Notes: generated by a model not told the origin, from the letters alone. A stretch of 17,988 bases of DNA from Hyphomicrobiales bacterium (GCA_016201085.1 JACQDO010000468.1:1-17988); one strand, 5' to 3'; shown: positions 1 to 7,489, counted from the stretch's first letter. Made by a program: numbers and translations.

Positions 1-13
1 GCACGGCGTATGG

Positions 14-33
14 GTCCCCGCCTGCGCGGGGAC
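14..33. repeat. Short GC palindrome, Rhizobiales-type intergenic repeat
   Basis: Perfect inverted repeat with 8-bp arms GTCCCCGC and GCGGGGAC around the loop CTGC, lying just past the stop codon of the glutathione S-transferase gene. Its 16-base core CCCCGCCTGCGCGGGG (16-31) recurs in inverse orientation at 9726-9741, so it is a member of a dispersed family. Short elements of this kind are common between genes in Bradyrhizobium-like genomes. It could act as a 3' mRNA hairpin for the gene above it, but there is no T-tract, so a terminator role is not claimed. Confidence 0.65.
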
Positions 34-38
34 GACAC

Positions 39-749
39 TTATGAATCCAACTCCGGATAATGCCGGAATATCCCGCTCTCGTTGAAGGCAATGCGCCTTG
101 GTGAAGCCAGATAGGCCTTGATGCGCGGCTGCTTGGCGACGCGGTCGTGCACGCCGACAACGCCTGGCACCTTGCGCTCGATGCGCGCCATCGCCTTGGG
201 AAAGGCATAACGCAGGCCTTCGATGAGCTGGAACAGCGACAGGTCGACGTAAGAGAGCTTGCGCCCGAGCACATAGGGCCCGCCGCTTTTCTTCAGCACG
301 CTTTCGAAATAACCGAGATATTTCGGCGCCCGCGTGGCCAAAAAATTCTCACTGAAGCGCTTGGCCTCCGGCTTGGCATCCTCGTAGTAGAACTCGCCGC
401 CCAGCGGATGATGCGTGTCGTGAATTTCCTTCACGAAATCGGTCACCGTGAGCTGCAACTGGTGCAGCCAGAGCCGGTCCGCCTCGGCGCGGGGCGCAAG
501 CTTCAGGCGCGGCCCAAGATAGAACAGGATATTGGCGGCCTGCGCGATCGTGAGCTTGCCGGCCTTGAGGAACGGCGGCGCAAACGGCGGGCGTTTGTCG
601 CGGCCGCTTTTCATCATCGCCAGCATGCGATCCATACCGCCTTTGCCGCGTGCGACATCGTCATAGGGCGCGGCGGCCCGTTCGAGCGCCAACCGCACGA
701 ATTCGCCGCGGCCCTGGATTCCCGGCCAATAGAACAACTGATAGCGCAT
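39..749 (-). CDS. Glutathione S-transferase family protein
   Basis: A 236-residue soluble protein of the glutathione S-transferase superfamily, expected to conjugate or transfer glutathione in the cytoplasm. The N-terminal thioredoxin-like half begins YQLFYWPGIQGRGE, which resembles the sigma/mu-type start in which an early Tyr activates glutathione and the GRGE turn leads into helix 1. The segment PPFAPPFLKAGKLTIAQAAN fits the strand-turn-helix that binds the gamma-glutamyl end. The C-terminal half is helical, with the typical YVLGRKLSYVDLSLFQ stretch. The ATG at 749 is chosen because GAGGTG sits five bases upstream; an ATG at 779 has no ribosome site. The gene follows the lectin-like gene on the same strand about 100 bases away, with a hairpin between. 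The substrate cannot be deduced. Confidence 0.88.
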   Translation of the reverse strand: MRYQLFYWPGIQGRGEFVRLALERAAAPYDDVARGKGGMDRMLAMMKSGRDKRPPFAPPFLKAGKLTIAQAANILFYLGPRLKLAPRAEADRLWLHQLQLTVTDFVKEIHDTHHPLGGEFYYEDAKPEAKRFSENFLATRAPKYLGYFESVLKKSGGPYVLGRKLSYVDLSLFQLIEGLRYAFPKAMARIERKVPGVVGVHDRVAKQPRIKAYLASPRRIAFNESGIFRHYPELDS

Positions 750-793
750 GGCGACACCTCGCGACCTTGCCAGCGCCATTCAAGCAAGCAGTG

Positions 794-829
794 CATGGCC
801 GGCACAAGCCCATGCCTGTGCCGGCCATG
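794..829. repeat. 13-bp-arm inverted repeat
   Basis: Perfect inverted repeat with arms CATGGCCGGCACA and TGTGCCGGCCATG separated by ten bases. It sits between the stop of the lectin-like gene (853) and the start of the GST gene (749), both on the minus strand. It would form a very stable RNA hairpin in the 3' trailer of the lectin-like mRNA. It resembles the CATGGCCGG...CCGGCCATG palindromes common in Bradyrhizobium-type genomes. No U-run follows on the minus strand, so it is called a repeat rather than a terminator. Confidence 0.7.
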
Positions 830-852
830 AAGATACGATTAAAGCGTCAGGC

Positions 853-1512
853 TTAGTTCGCCGCAAAGCAATACAGCAGCCCGTCGCCGCCGGTGCCGCG
901 CAGGTCGGCTTGCGAACAGCCGCCTCCGGCACCGCGCGAGGGATGCGACGAGTTCCAGGATTTAGCAACTGCGTCGTCGGTCAAGCCCATGCGGTCGGCG
1001 TGGCCAAGCATGACGGCGCCTTGCGTGCTGCTCGTATAGTTCTTGCAGGTCATATCCTTGTCGGCCGGGAAAGCGCGGCCTTCCGCTGTCGAACCGGTGA
1101 GGATGTCGTGCCGGTTGGGCGTGTCGCCGCGGCCGTTATTCACATCGCCCTTTTCGGTGAGCGCGGTCTGCTTGGTGAGATTGTTGGCGCCGTGCAGCTC
1201 GTCGACCGATTTGGCGATGACCGCGCCCTTGGCATTCATCCACGGTCCCTTGCCGATACGGTCGCGCGCGTTCACCGCTCCCTCGCCTTGCGTCGACAGA
1301 TAGGCGTGCCAGGTTTTGCCGCCGGCGCCCGCCGCTTGGGCAAGCTGCTGGCAATGCCTGTCGGCGCCGGCCAAGCCGCCAAGGTCGGCGCCCTTGCCCG
1401 GCCCCACGCTGGTCACGAAGAAACTCATATTGGCTTGCTGCGCCTGTGCCGGCGCCGCAAACAACAACGTCAGGCACGCCGCCAAAGGCGCACCGATACG
1501 AATTGCAGTCAT
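853..1512 (-). CDS. Secreted lectin-like (DUF1554/endostatin-fold-like) protein
   Basis: A 219-residue exported protein. Residues 1-25 are a Sec signal peptide (hydrophobic AACLTLLFAA, cleavage after AQA). The mature part opens with FFVTSVGPGKGADLGGLAGAD followed by C54 and the segment KTWHAYLST, a pattern I associate with bacterial lectin-like domains (DUF1554, related to the endostatin/C-type-lectin fold). It ends with LLYCF. The mature chain has four cysteines (C54, C156, C199, C215), consistent with two disulfides in the periplasm or outside the cell. The ATG at 1512 is chosen because GGGAGGT lies seven bases upstream and it places the signal peptide at the N-terminus; an earlier in-frame start at 1575 adds a non-signal-like extension. 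Ligand and role are unknown, and the family name is from memory of the motif. Confidence 0.75.
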   Translation of the reverse strand: MTAIRIGAPLAACLTLLFAAPAQAQQANMSFFVTSVGPGKGADLGGLAGADRHCQQLAQAAGAGGKTWHAYLSTQGEGAVNARDRIGKGPWMNAKGAVIAKSVDELHGANNLTKQTALTEKGDVNNGRGDTPNRHDILTGSTAEGRAFPADKDMTCKNYTSSTQGAVMLGHADRMGLTDDAVAKSWNSSHPSRGAGGGCSQADLRGTGGDGLLYCFAAN

Positions 1513-1617
1513 AGAGAATACCTCCCGGTATTGGCTCGGGCCCGTCGCCCGCCATGGGTTAGCTGACCCCGCCAAAAGTCCACTATTCCGATTTCACGAA
1601 AGTTTGTTTGCGGCCGT

Positions 1618-2022
1618 TCAGCCCGGCTTGGCGCCGTATTGCTGATCGGTCACCGGTTCCAGCCATGTCACGTGTTCGCCCTTGAAGGCCTCCTGCATGG
1701 CGAGGTGCTCCATGGCGTGATCGGGCGCGGCGCCATGCCAATGCTTCTCGTCCGGCGGAATCCAGACCGTATCGCCGGCGCGGACCTCGCGCACCGGGCC
1801 GCCCCAGGTCTGCACCCGGCCGATGCCGGAGACGATTGCCAGCGTCTGCCCGAGCGGATGGGTGTGCCAGGCGGTGCGCGCCCCCGGCTCGAACCGTACC
1901 CAGGCCGAACGGATGCGCGCGGGATCGGGCGCCTGGATGATCGGGTCCTGCCACACCGTTCCGGTGAAGCTCGGCGCGCCCATTCTCTTCGACGGCCGCG
2001 AGCCGCAGGCGATGATGTCCAT
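1618..2022 (-). CDS. Cupin, GtHNL-like manganese hydroxynitrile-lyase family
   Basis: A 134-residue single-domain cupin. The metal site is visible: AWHTHPLGQ gives H53, H55 and Q59, and DEKHWHG gives H94. These are the same ligands and residue numbers I recall for the Mn cupin GtHNL, an (R)-mandelonitrile lyase of Granulicella tundricola. Other active-site positions known from GtHNL engineering also match: A40, V42, T50, H96, H106 and Q110. The phrases FTGTV, FEPGARTAWHTHPLGQT and EKHWHGA are characteristic of that family. The ATG at 2022 has GGGAGG eight bases upstream; a TTG at 2028 would sit too close to it. It stands alone, about 100 bases above the lectin-like gene. The natural substrate in this organism is unknown, and many relatives are annotated only as cupins. 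Confidence 0.87.
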   Translation of the reverse strand: MDIIACGSRPSKRMGAPSFTGTVWQDPIIQAPDPARIRSAWVRFEPGARTAWHTHPLGQTLAIVSGIGRVQTWGGPVREVRAGDTVWIPPDEKHWHGAAPDHAMEHLAMQEAFKGEHVTWLEPVTDQQYGAKPG

Positions 2023-2096
2023 GCTCAATTCCTCCCCGTTACATTTGCCGGCATTCTATCAGCTTCGCGCCGCCTGTCGCGCCGTCCGCTTGGAAG

Positions 2097-2124
2097 CAAA
2101 AAGCCCGGCGTCGCCGCCGGGCTT
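2097..2124 (-). terminator. Intrinsic terminator of the cold-shock gene
   Basis: Read on the minus strand, the stem AAGCCCGGCG pairs with CGCCGGGCTT around the loop GCGA, and a run of five T follows, the last three outside the stem. It begins about 30 bases after the stop of the cold-shock gene and ends about 75 bases before the cupin start. It would therefore insulate the two same-strand genes. Confidence 0.85.
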
Positions 2125-2152
2125 AATCGTCAATATCGATGACCGCTTGGTA

Positions 2153-2356
2153 TCACGCCGGCTGCAGATTGCCTGCCGCCTGCTTGCCGCGCTCGGTGAC
2201 GATCTCGTAGCTGATCTTCTGACCTTCGTTCAGCGAGCGCATGCCAGCGCGCTCCACCGCGGTGATGTGCACGAACACATCCTTCGAGCCATCGTCCGGC
2301 TGGATGAAGCCGAAGCCCTTTTGCGTATTGAAGAACTTCACAGTTCCGACAGGCAT
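2153..2356 (-). CDS. cspA: CspA-type cold-shock protein
   Basis: A 67-residue single cold-shock domain, an OB-fold that binds single-stranded nucleic acid and melts RNA structure in the cytoplasm. The two RNA-binding motifs are present: RNP1 as KGFGFI (13-18) and RNP2 as VFVHI (27-31), with the usual start GTVKFFNTQKGFGFI and end GKQAAGNLQ. Tandem ATGs occur at 2359 and 2356; the second is preferred because AAGGA lies about six bases upstream and it gives the family-typical MPVGTVKFF. The gene has its own promoter (2502-2530), a leader of about 140 nt and a strong terminator, so it is monocistronic. Alphaproteobacteria carry several csp paralogues, so the exact symbol and cold-inducibility are not proven. 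Confidence 0.93.
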   Translation of the reverse strand: MPVGTVKFFNTQKGFGFIQPDDGSKDVFVHITAVERAGMRSLNEGQKISYEIVTERGKQAAGNLQPA

Positions 2357-2501
2357 CATAGTTCCTTTCACACTTCCCGTTGATCGTCCGCGCGTGCATC
2401 GCGTTGACGGCAACAATCGAGTTTTGCGAGGTCACTTGAGCAGCAGCCCAAAGGCGGGAGCGTGTCAGCAAGATGAGGCCGAAAACCAGGTTGCGGGCGG
2501 C

Positions 2502-2530
2502 GACATAAACGGAATTCGCGGCAAGGTCAA
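2502..2530 (-). promoter_or_regulatory. Housekeeping-type promoter of cspA
   Basis: On the minus strand, TTGACC (2530-2525) is followed after exactly 17 bases by TATGTC (2507-2502), a good match to the alphaproteobacterial sigma-70 pattern. Transcription would begin near 2495, giving a 5' leader of about 140 nt before the cspA ATG. Long leaders are a known feature of cold-shock mRNAs, where they act as RNA thermosensors; whether this one does is inference. Confidence 0.65.
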
Positions 2531-2741
2531 CGGTTACCGCGAGCGCCCGGAAAGTTTGCTCTTGACATCATCCGGAATGGCTAGCGCTTTCGCGGCGGTA
2601 GGCAGCCCGCAACGGCGGTCGCGGGTCGGCCGGAAAAGACCGTGCGCAAGCAAAATGTTACGGCCGGCCGGCTGCGCCATATAGCGCTTTATGAATTGGT
2701 AATGGCCGATCCCTATAGTTCTGGGACGTCGGGGGCCAGCG

Positions 2742-2758
2742 TTAAATATTCGTTAAAC
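2742..2758. promoter_or_regulatory. CtrA-like binding box upstream of pilZ
   Basis: TTAAATATTCGTTAAAC matches TTAA-N7-TTAA exactly. The opposite strand reads TTAA-N7-TTAAC, so the site is nearly palindromic. It lies about 35 bases before the PilZ start codon. No clear -10 follows at the expected spacing, so it could repress or overlap the start region rather than activate. Confidence 0.5.
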
Positions 2759-2793
2759 GGCCGCGCCCGCTCTTCCGACGGCGGCGAGGCGAC

Positions 2794-3129
2794 ATGATCC
2801 ACAACAAACGAAAATCGAAGCGCCGGCAGATCCGTTACACGGCCTGGCTGGTGCTGGAAGGCGACCATCTGCACGGTTGCATGTTGTCGGATGCCTCCGA
2901 TACCGGCGCGCGGCTCGAGGTCGAGAACTCCAAGATCGTCCCGGACACCTTCATGCTGCTGCTGGCCGGCAATGGCTCGGCGCAGCGCACGTGCCGCGTG
3001 GTGTGGCGCAAGCCGCATCAGGTCGGTGTGAAATTCGAACGGCGCCCTGCCGAGCGCAAGCGGGGCCCGGTGGTGCCGGTCATCGATGGAGACGACAACG
3101 TACGTCTCGAACCCGCCGAAACCGCCTGA
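2794..3129 (+). CDS. PilZ-domain protein (putative c-di-GMP receptor)
   Basis: A 111-residue soluble protein that is almost only a PilZ domain, the beta-barrel that binds cyclic di-GMP. Both ligand motifs are intact: RxxxR as R10-R-Q-I-R14, and D/NxSxxG as D33-A-S35-D-T-G38. The closing strand VGVKF is at about 77-81. After the domain there is only a short charged tail (RRPAERKRG...), so it probably works as an adaptor binding a partner protein. The ATG at 2794 has a weak GAGG nearby. It converges with the Tim44-domain gene, 21 bases between stops. The CtrA-like box upstream and the flagellar context elsewhere in the window suggest, but do not prove, a link to motility or the cell cycle. Confidence 0.88.
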   Translation: MIHNKRKSKRRQIRYTAWLVLEGDHLHGCMLSDASDTGARLEVENSKIVPDTFMLLLAGNGSAQRTCRVVWRKPHQVGVKFERRPAERKRGPVVPVIDGDDNVRLEPAETA

Positions 3130-3150
3130 CGCAGACTTAATTTCCGAGCG

Positions 3151-4074
3151 TCATGTCTGTTGGATGGCCGACAGCAGCCAATTGCCGCCGTGCGCGCGCA
3201 TGAAGGTCCACAGTTCGGTGGCCTCGCTCGGGCTGCCGCCCTCGACGGTGCGGCCGCTGCTACGCTCGATCATGCTGTCCGTCAGCGCGAAGCGCATGGC
3301 GACGGTCGCGTAATCGACGCCACCTTCGCGCCAGGCTTCCGCCAGATCGCCCTGCTCGAGCCGCACGTCGGTGACGCGATTGATCAGGCCGCGGCTGGCG
3401 TTCTCCGACAGTTGCTCGGAGAAATAAGACAGCATTTCGGGCGTCACCTCGCTCCGCAGCGCGGTTAGATCTTCCGCCGAATAGGCGGCCTGGATGTTAA
3501 CGAGCAGCCGTTCGAATGAATCGTAATCGGCCTTGTCGATGGTGAGCGGTTCGCCCGCGGGCGCATTGCCACCCATCATGCCGCCAAGACCGCCAAAAGC
3601 GTGTCCGCTCGCCGGTTGCGCCGTCGCATAGGCCGCCGCCGGCATATTGCGCCGCTGCCACCAGGCAAACAGCAGTCGTGCCACGATCACCACCAGCGCG
3701 ATCTGCAGCAGCAGTCCGAGGATCGATGCGAAGCCGCCCATGCCGCCGAACAGTCCATGGCCGAACAGCAGGCCGAACAGACCGGCGCCGATGAAGCCTG
3801 CAGCCAGCCCGCCAAGCAAACCGCCGCCGAACAATCCGCCACCCAGCAAACCTGGACGTGCGGCGGTCGTCGTGCTGCCGGGCTGCGTCACGCTGCGCTG
3901 GATCGGGGCCGCGGTATTGGGTGCAGTACGGGTGGCGGGCGGTGCCGTATAGGTGCGCGTACCGCGGCTGCCTGCGGACGACCCGCCGCCGACGCGGGCA
4001 TTCGCATCGGCTGCAACAAGCACAAGAGCGGTTGCGATTGCGGCAAGCGCAATCATCCAGCGGTAGCGCCTCAT
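3151..4074 (-). CDS. Tim44-domain membrane protein
   Basis: A 307-residue membrane-linked protein. Residues 1-27 are a signal-like segment (WMIALAAIATALVLVAADANA) and are followed by a Ser/Thr/Pro-rich stretch. A very Gly-rich hydrophobic region (75-115) and a second membrane segment (117-136, ending LLFAWWQRR) come next. After a linker, residues about 178-305 form a Tim44/TtcA-like domain: DYDSFERLLVNIQAAYSAEDLTALRSEVTPEMLSYFSEQL, ending in ELWTFMRAHGGNWLLSAIQ. Tim44 is the mitochondrial import-motor anchor; bacterial proteins with this domain are widespread in alphaproteobacteria and mostly uncharacterised. GGGAGGA eight bases before the ATG at 4074 fixes the start. No partner gene is evident, and the function should be left open. 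Confidence 0.87.
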   Translation of the reverse strand: MRRYRWMIALAAIATALVLVAADANARVGGGSSAGSRGTRTYTAPPATRTAPNTAAPIQRSVTQPGSTTTAARPGLLGGGLFGGGLLGGLAAGFIGAGLFGLLFGHGLFGGMGGFASILGLLLQIALVVIVARLLFAWWQRRNMPAAAYATAQPASGHAFGGLGGMMGGNAPAGEPLTIDKADYDSFERLLVNIQAAYSAEDLTALRSEVTPEMLSYFSEQLSENASRGLINRVTDVRLEQGDLAEAWREGGVDYATVAMRFALTDSMIERSSGRTVEGGSPSEATELWTFMRAHGGNWLLSAIQQT

Positions 4075-4251
4075 GAGATAATCCTCCCGGCCAAATCGGC
4101 GGTCAGGACAATAGGTGCCCGGCGGCCAAATTGTAAGGGGTGGAAATGCGCCTGCGCGCTCCTGTCACGGGAATGTCATGGCCGGGTCAGGAACCAACCG
4201 TTAACCAGGCGCTTTTCTTGCACGTCTGGCACGGAGTGATGGAGGTGGCCA

Positions 4252-4512
4252 ATGAAAGCCATGATCGTCATTGCCACGCTGCTCGTGTTTGGCGCGACGG
4301 CGCAGGCCAAGGTTTCGCCGCTTCAAAGCCAGGCGGTTGTGACCGCGTCCGACGTTACGGCTGCCAGCCAGTTAGCGGCAGCGCGCGAGGCGGATTATTT
4401 CCGCGCGCCGCAAGCTGCGGAATCGACGCGCATCGGCGAACAGTTTCCTCCTCCTTGCCGCTTGCAGCACATTCTTTTCGACAAAGCACGTCTCGCCCAA
4501 TCGTGCCGCTGA
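4252..4512 (+). CDS. Small secreted protein, unrecognised
   Basis: An 86-residue protein I do not recognise. The start is well supported: GGAGG lies seven bases before the ATG at 4252, and residues 1-19 form a clean Sec signal peptide (MIVIATLLVFGATAQA, cleavage before K20). The mature part is about 67 residues with no membrane segment. It contains two cysteines (C69 and C85) that could pair, and the sequence READYFRAPQAAESTRIGEQFPPPCR. It is divergent from the Tim44-domain gene and upstream of the DUF3309-type gene on the same strand, with about 90 bases between. It may be lineage-restricted. Confidence 0.65.
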   Translation: MKAMIVIATLLVFGATAQAKVSPLQSQAVVTASDVTAASQLAAAREADYFRAPQAAESTRIGEQFPPPCRLQHILFDKARLAQSCR

Positions 4513-4605
4513 TGTTGGCGGAACCGCGCGGCGGCAAAACCGTTATTGTTGAAATCGTGTCATCGTGTGGCCAGCATCAGTCCTGCTGCCACGACACTCG
4601 GATAC

Positions 4606-4773
4606 GTGGGGCAAATCAGGCTGAGTACGATCCTGATCATCGTGTTGATTTTGGCGCTGATCGGCGCCTTCCCGCGCTGGGGCTACAGCAGCGGCTGGGG
4701 CTACGGTCCGTCTGGCCTGGTCAGCGTACTGCTGATCGTCATCTTGGTGCTGGCGCTGAGCGGGCGCATTTAG
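4606..4773 (+). CDS. DUF3309-type small hydrophobic membrane protein
   Basis: A peptide of about 55 residues matching the DUF3309 pattern: a first membrane helix (LSTILIIVLILALIGAF), a short loop rich in Trp/Tyr/Gly (PRWGYSSGWGYGPSG) and a second helix (LVSVLLIVILVLALSGRI) ending at the stop. Two adjacent helices and a conserved polar hairpin suggest an inner-membrane peptide; the family has no known function. The start is uncertain because there is no in-frame ATG near the family's usual start. The GTG at 4606 is used here; TTG at 4546, GTG at 4567 or CTG at 4621 are alternatives, and none has a good ribosome site. Confidence 0.7.
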   Translation: MGQIRLSTILIIVLILALIGAFPRWGYSSGWGYGPSGLVSVLLIVILVLALSGRI

Positions 4774-4783
4774 TCGCTCGAAG

Positions 4784-7396
4784 CTAACCTGCCAGCGTCT
4801 TCTTCACCTCGGCGACCAGTTGCTTGAGCGTGAAGGGCTTGGCCAGGAAGGCGTATTGCTCCTGGCTCGGCAGGTTCTTGGCGAAGGCTTCCTCGGCGTA
4901 GCCGGAGACAAAGATGATCTTCACGGCCGGATCGCGCCGGCGCAGCTCCTTGAGCAGCGTCGGGCCATCCATCTCCGGCATCACCACGTCCGACACCACC
5001 AGATCGACTTTGCCGTTCTTGTCGAGCACCTCGATTGCATCGACGCCGTTGCTGGCTTCCAGCACGGTATAGCCGCGCGAGGTCAGCCCGCGCGCATTGA
5101 GCGCACGCAAGCCCTCCTCGTCCTCGACCAGCAGGATGGTACCATGGCCGGTGAGATCGGCGGAGGCGGCTTTCGCCATGGTATCGGCGGCCGACATGGC
5201 GCCCGCGATCACCGGGGCCTCGCCGGCCGATGCCTGCGCCACTTTTTCCTCGGCGCCCGGCACGTGGCGCGGCAGGAAAATCCGGAACGCGGTATTGCCG
5301 GGCTTTGAATCCGCATAGACGAAGCCGCCGGTCTGCTTGACGATGCCGTACACCGTCGACAGCCCGAGACCGGTGCCCTTGCCGACCTCCTTGGTGGAGA
5401 AGAACGGCTCGAATATTTTTTCGATGATGTCGGCTGGAATGCCGACACCGGTGTCGCTCACTTCGACCCGCACATAGTCGGCATCCGGCATGCCCTTGTA
5501 AGCGAGTTTGCCGCATTCGGCGGCGGTCACATTGGCGGTACGAACGCTGAGCTTGCCACCGTCCAGCATGGCGTCGCGCGCGTTGACCGCTAGATTGACG
5601 ATCACCTGCTCGAACTGCGAGATGTCCACCTTCACCGGCCACAGATCGCGGCCGTGCACGACCTCCAGCGTCACCTTCTCGCCTATCAGCCGCTTCAGCA
5701 GCATGCCGAGATCGCTCAGCGTCTCGCCGAGGTCGAGCACCTGCGGCCGCAGCGTCTGCTTGCGCGAGAAGGCGAGCAACTGGCGCACCAGCGCGGCGGC
5801 ACGGTTGGCGTTCTGCTTGATCTGGATGATGTCCTGGAACGACGGGTCGGTCGGCTTGTGGGCGTTGAGCAGGAAGTCGGTCGCCATCATGATGGCGGAG
5901 AGCACGTTGTTGAAATCGTGCGCGATGCCGCCGGCGAGCTGGCCGACCGATTCCATCTTCTGCTGCTGGTAGACGCGGTTCTCCAGCGTACGCTGCGCCG
6001 TGGTCTCCAGCGCATAGACGATGGCCGCCTCGCCATCGCGATCCTCATCCTCGACCGCGGAGACGAAGAAATTCGCCCAGCGTTCGCTAGAGCCGGCAAG
6101 GGCAGCCTCCACCGGCGCGATGTCGCCCTGGCCTTGGCCGGCCTTGCGGATGGCGGCTTCCAGCGCCGGCCGGTCACGCTCGGCCACCACCGCCAGGATC
6201 GAGCGCTCGTCGCCTTTCAGCATGCCTTCGAAAGCGGAGGCGAAACGCGCATTGCTGCGCGCGATGCGCCCGGACTTATCGACGGTCGCGATCGCCATCG
6301 GTGTGTTCTGGAAGAAGCGCATGAAGCGCACTTCGGCCGCGCGCTGCGGATCGGTGCCGTCATTTTTAGCGCGGTTGAGCACCAGCGTACGCGAGGTGCC
6401 GGCCGTGCCATCGGCGCCGAATGCCACCTTGTGGAAAAGGCGCACCGGCACCGGCTTGCCGCCACGGGTCTTGAGATCGAGATCGAGCACCTCGGTTATC
6501 ACTTCGCCGGGCGCGGCATTGAGCGTGGTGAGCAGCGCCGCACCCTCGCCGGCGACGATATCGGTGAGCTTGAGCGAGCCGGCGCCGACCGAAGCGAGAT
6601 CGTGGTCGAGCCAGGCCGCCAATGTCGCGTTCAGGTAAACGATGTCGCCCGCGGTATCGACCGAGAAGAAACCGGCTGGCGCGTGGTCGAGATAGTCGAT
6701 GGCGTGCTGTAGCTCCTGGAACACGTTTTCCTGACGCTCGCGCTCGCGCGTCACGTCGGCAATCGTCCACACCGTCATGCGCGCGTCGGCTTTGCTCTTC
6801 CCAAGCGGACGCACACGCATGCGCAGCCAGCGGCCGCCTTCGCCGGCGGCGCCCGCGACGCGCACCTCCTCCTGCAGTCGGCGGCCCTCGCGCGCGGCTT
6901 TGAGCAGGCGGTAGATCGATTCCGAAACGTCGGGGTCGCCGATGAACACCCGCTCGATCGGCCGCACATCGTTATTGTCGGCGGCCCCGATCAGGTCGAG
7001 ATAGGTGGGATTGGCGTAGAATACCCGCCCGCCCTGGTCGGTGACCAGGATACCGTCGAACGCATTGTCGATCACCGCCTTGAGCAGCGGATTGCCCTGC
7101 ACCTTGCTGGCCGGCCGCATGATGCCGGCGGCCATGGCGAGCAGCGCGCCTACGCCCACGGTACCGAGCACCCCCAGCAGCGCCAGGATGTAGATTTCCG
7201 TGTAGTCCGGGGGAACATAAATGAGGCCGGCGGCGGCGCCGACCAGCAGTACGACCACCAGCAGCACCATCAAATTCGAGCCCGAGCGCGGCGCGCTCTG
7301 GCTTTTGTCAAAAGCCTGCCGCCCAAGCTCTGGAAGAACTTGCCCTTCGCTGCGCTCTGGCGCCGCTTTCGGCGCTGCCGGATCCTGAGCTGCCAT
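4784..7396 (-). CDS. cckA: CckA hybrid sensor histidine kinase
   Basis: An 870-residue hybrid kinase-phosphatase. In alphaproteobacteria CckA passes phosphate through ChpT to CtrA, and to CpdR, to time the cell cycle and switch on motility genes. Two membrane helices lie at about 41-60 and 68-91. Three PAS-like sensor domains follow (about 101-220, 225-340 and 350-475). The HisKA domain contains [14 protein letters not shown] with phospho-acceptor H493. The ATPase domain has N605 ([10 protein letters not shown]), the G1 box DTGVGIP (648-654) and the G2 box GKGTGLGLS (672-680). A receiver domain (752-867) has acidic D759, phospho-acceptor D803 ([11 protein letters not shown]), S831 and K853. 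All catalytic residues are intact. It is the last gene of the flagellar cluster, 93 bases after flhB. The start at 7396 has GAGGAG unusually close (two bases). No chpT or ctrA is in the window. Confidence 0.95.
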   Translation of the reverse strand: MAAQDPAAPKAAPERSEGQVLPELGRQAFDKSQSAPRSGSNLMVLLVVVLLVGAAAGLIYVPPDYTEIYILALLGVLGTVGVGALLAMAAGIMRPASKVQGNPLLKAVIDNAFDGILVTDQGGRVFYANPTYLDLIGAADNNDVRPIERVFIGDPDVSESIYRLLKAAREGRRLQEEVRVAGAAGEGGRWLRMRVRPLGKSKADARMTVWTIADVTRERERQENVFQELQHAIDYLDHAPAGFFSVDTAGDIVYLNATLAAWLDHDLASVGAGSLKLTDIVAGEGAALLTTLNAAPGEVITEVLDLDLKTRGGKPVPVRLFHKVAFGADGTAGTSRTLVLNRAKNDGTDPQRAAEVRFMRFFQNTPMAIATVDKSGRIARSNARFASAFEGMLKGDERSILAVVAERDRPALEAAIRKAGQGQGDIAPVEAALAGSSERWANFFVSAVEDEDRDGEAAIVYALETTAQRTLENRVYQQQKMESVGQLAGGIAHDFNNVLSAIMMATDFLLNAHKPTDPSFQDIIQIKQNANRAAALVRQLLAFSRKQTLRPQVLDLGETLSDLGMLLKRLIGEKVTLEVVHGRDLWPVKVDISQFEQVIVNLAVNARDAMLDGGKLSVRTANVTAAECGKLAYKGMPDADYVRVEVSDTGVGIPADIIEKIFEPFFSTKEVGKGTGLGLSTVYGIVKQTGGFVYADSKPGNTAFRIFLPRHVPGAEEKVAQASAGEAPVIAGAMSAADTMAKAASADLTGHGTILLVEDEEGLRALNARGLTSRGYTVLEASNGVDAIEVLDKNGKVDLVVSDVVMPEMDGPTLLKELRRRDPAVKIIFVSGYAEEAFAKNLPSQEQYAFLAKPFTLKQLVAEVKKTLAG

Positions 7397-7489
7397 GACT
7401 CCTCAGTGCCTTAAGCCGGCCCATCGGCGCAAGAGGCAGTCGCGGCCAATCGCGTCCTTTGCATAATTATTTCCTGCCGTTATGCCCTG

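Larger units (their letters stand above)
2357..2793. other. Intergenic region with cspA promoter/leader and CtrA-like box
   Basis: These 437 bases lie between the divergent cspA (minus) and pilZ (plus) genes. I find no convincing gene: reading frames through it lack ribosome sites and run on from neighbouring genes. It holds the cspA promoter at 2502-2530, the cspA leader (about 2357-2495) and a TTAA-N7-TTAA box at 2742-2756 near pilZ. A plus-strand TTGACA at 2562-2567 has no matching -10 at 16-18 bases. Confidence 0.7.

Noticed and set aside
748..1566. A 272-codon plus-strand open frame opposite the lectin-like gene
   Set aside because: The minus-strand gene has a signal peptide, good ribosome site and family-like motifs; this frame has none.
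2562..2590. A plus-strand TTGACA considered as a pilZ promoter
   Set aside because: No -10-like hexamer at 16-18 bases; CGCTTT occupies that place and the site is 230 bases from pilZ.
4195..4225. A TTAACC half-site upstream of the small secreted gene considered as a CtrA box
   Set aside because: The partner half-site seven bases upstream reads GGAA, too far from TTAA.
4140..4787. A 215-codon plus-strand frame overlapping the small secreted gene and DUF3309-type gene
   Set aside because: It overlaps two frames with better evidence (signal peptide plus ribosome site, and a recognised two-helix family).
5654..6712. A 352-codon plus-strand open frame opposite cckA
   Set aside because: It lies fully within the PAS and kinase coding region, has His/Arg/Glu-rich shadow composition, and cckA has all its motifs on the other strand.
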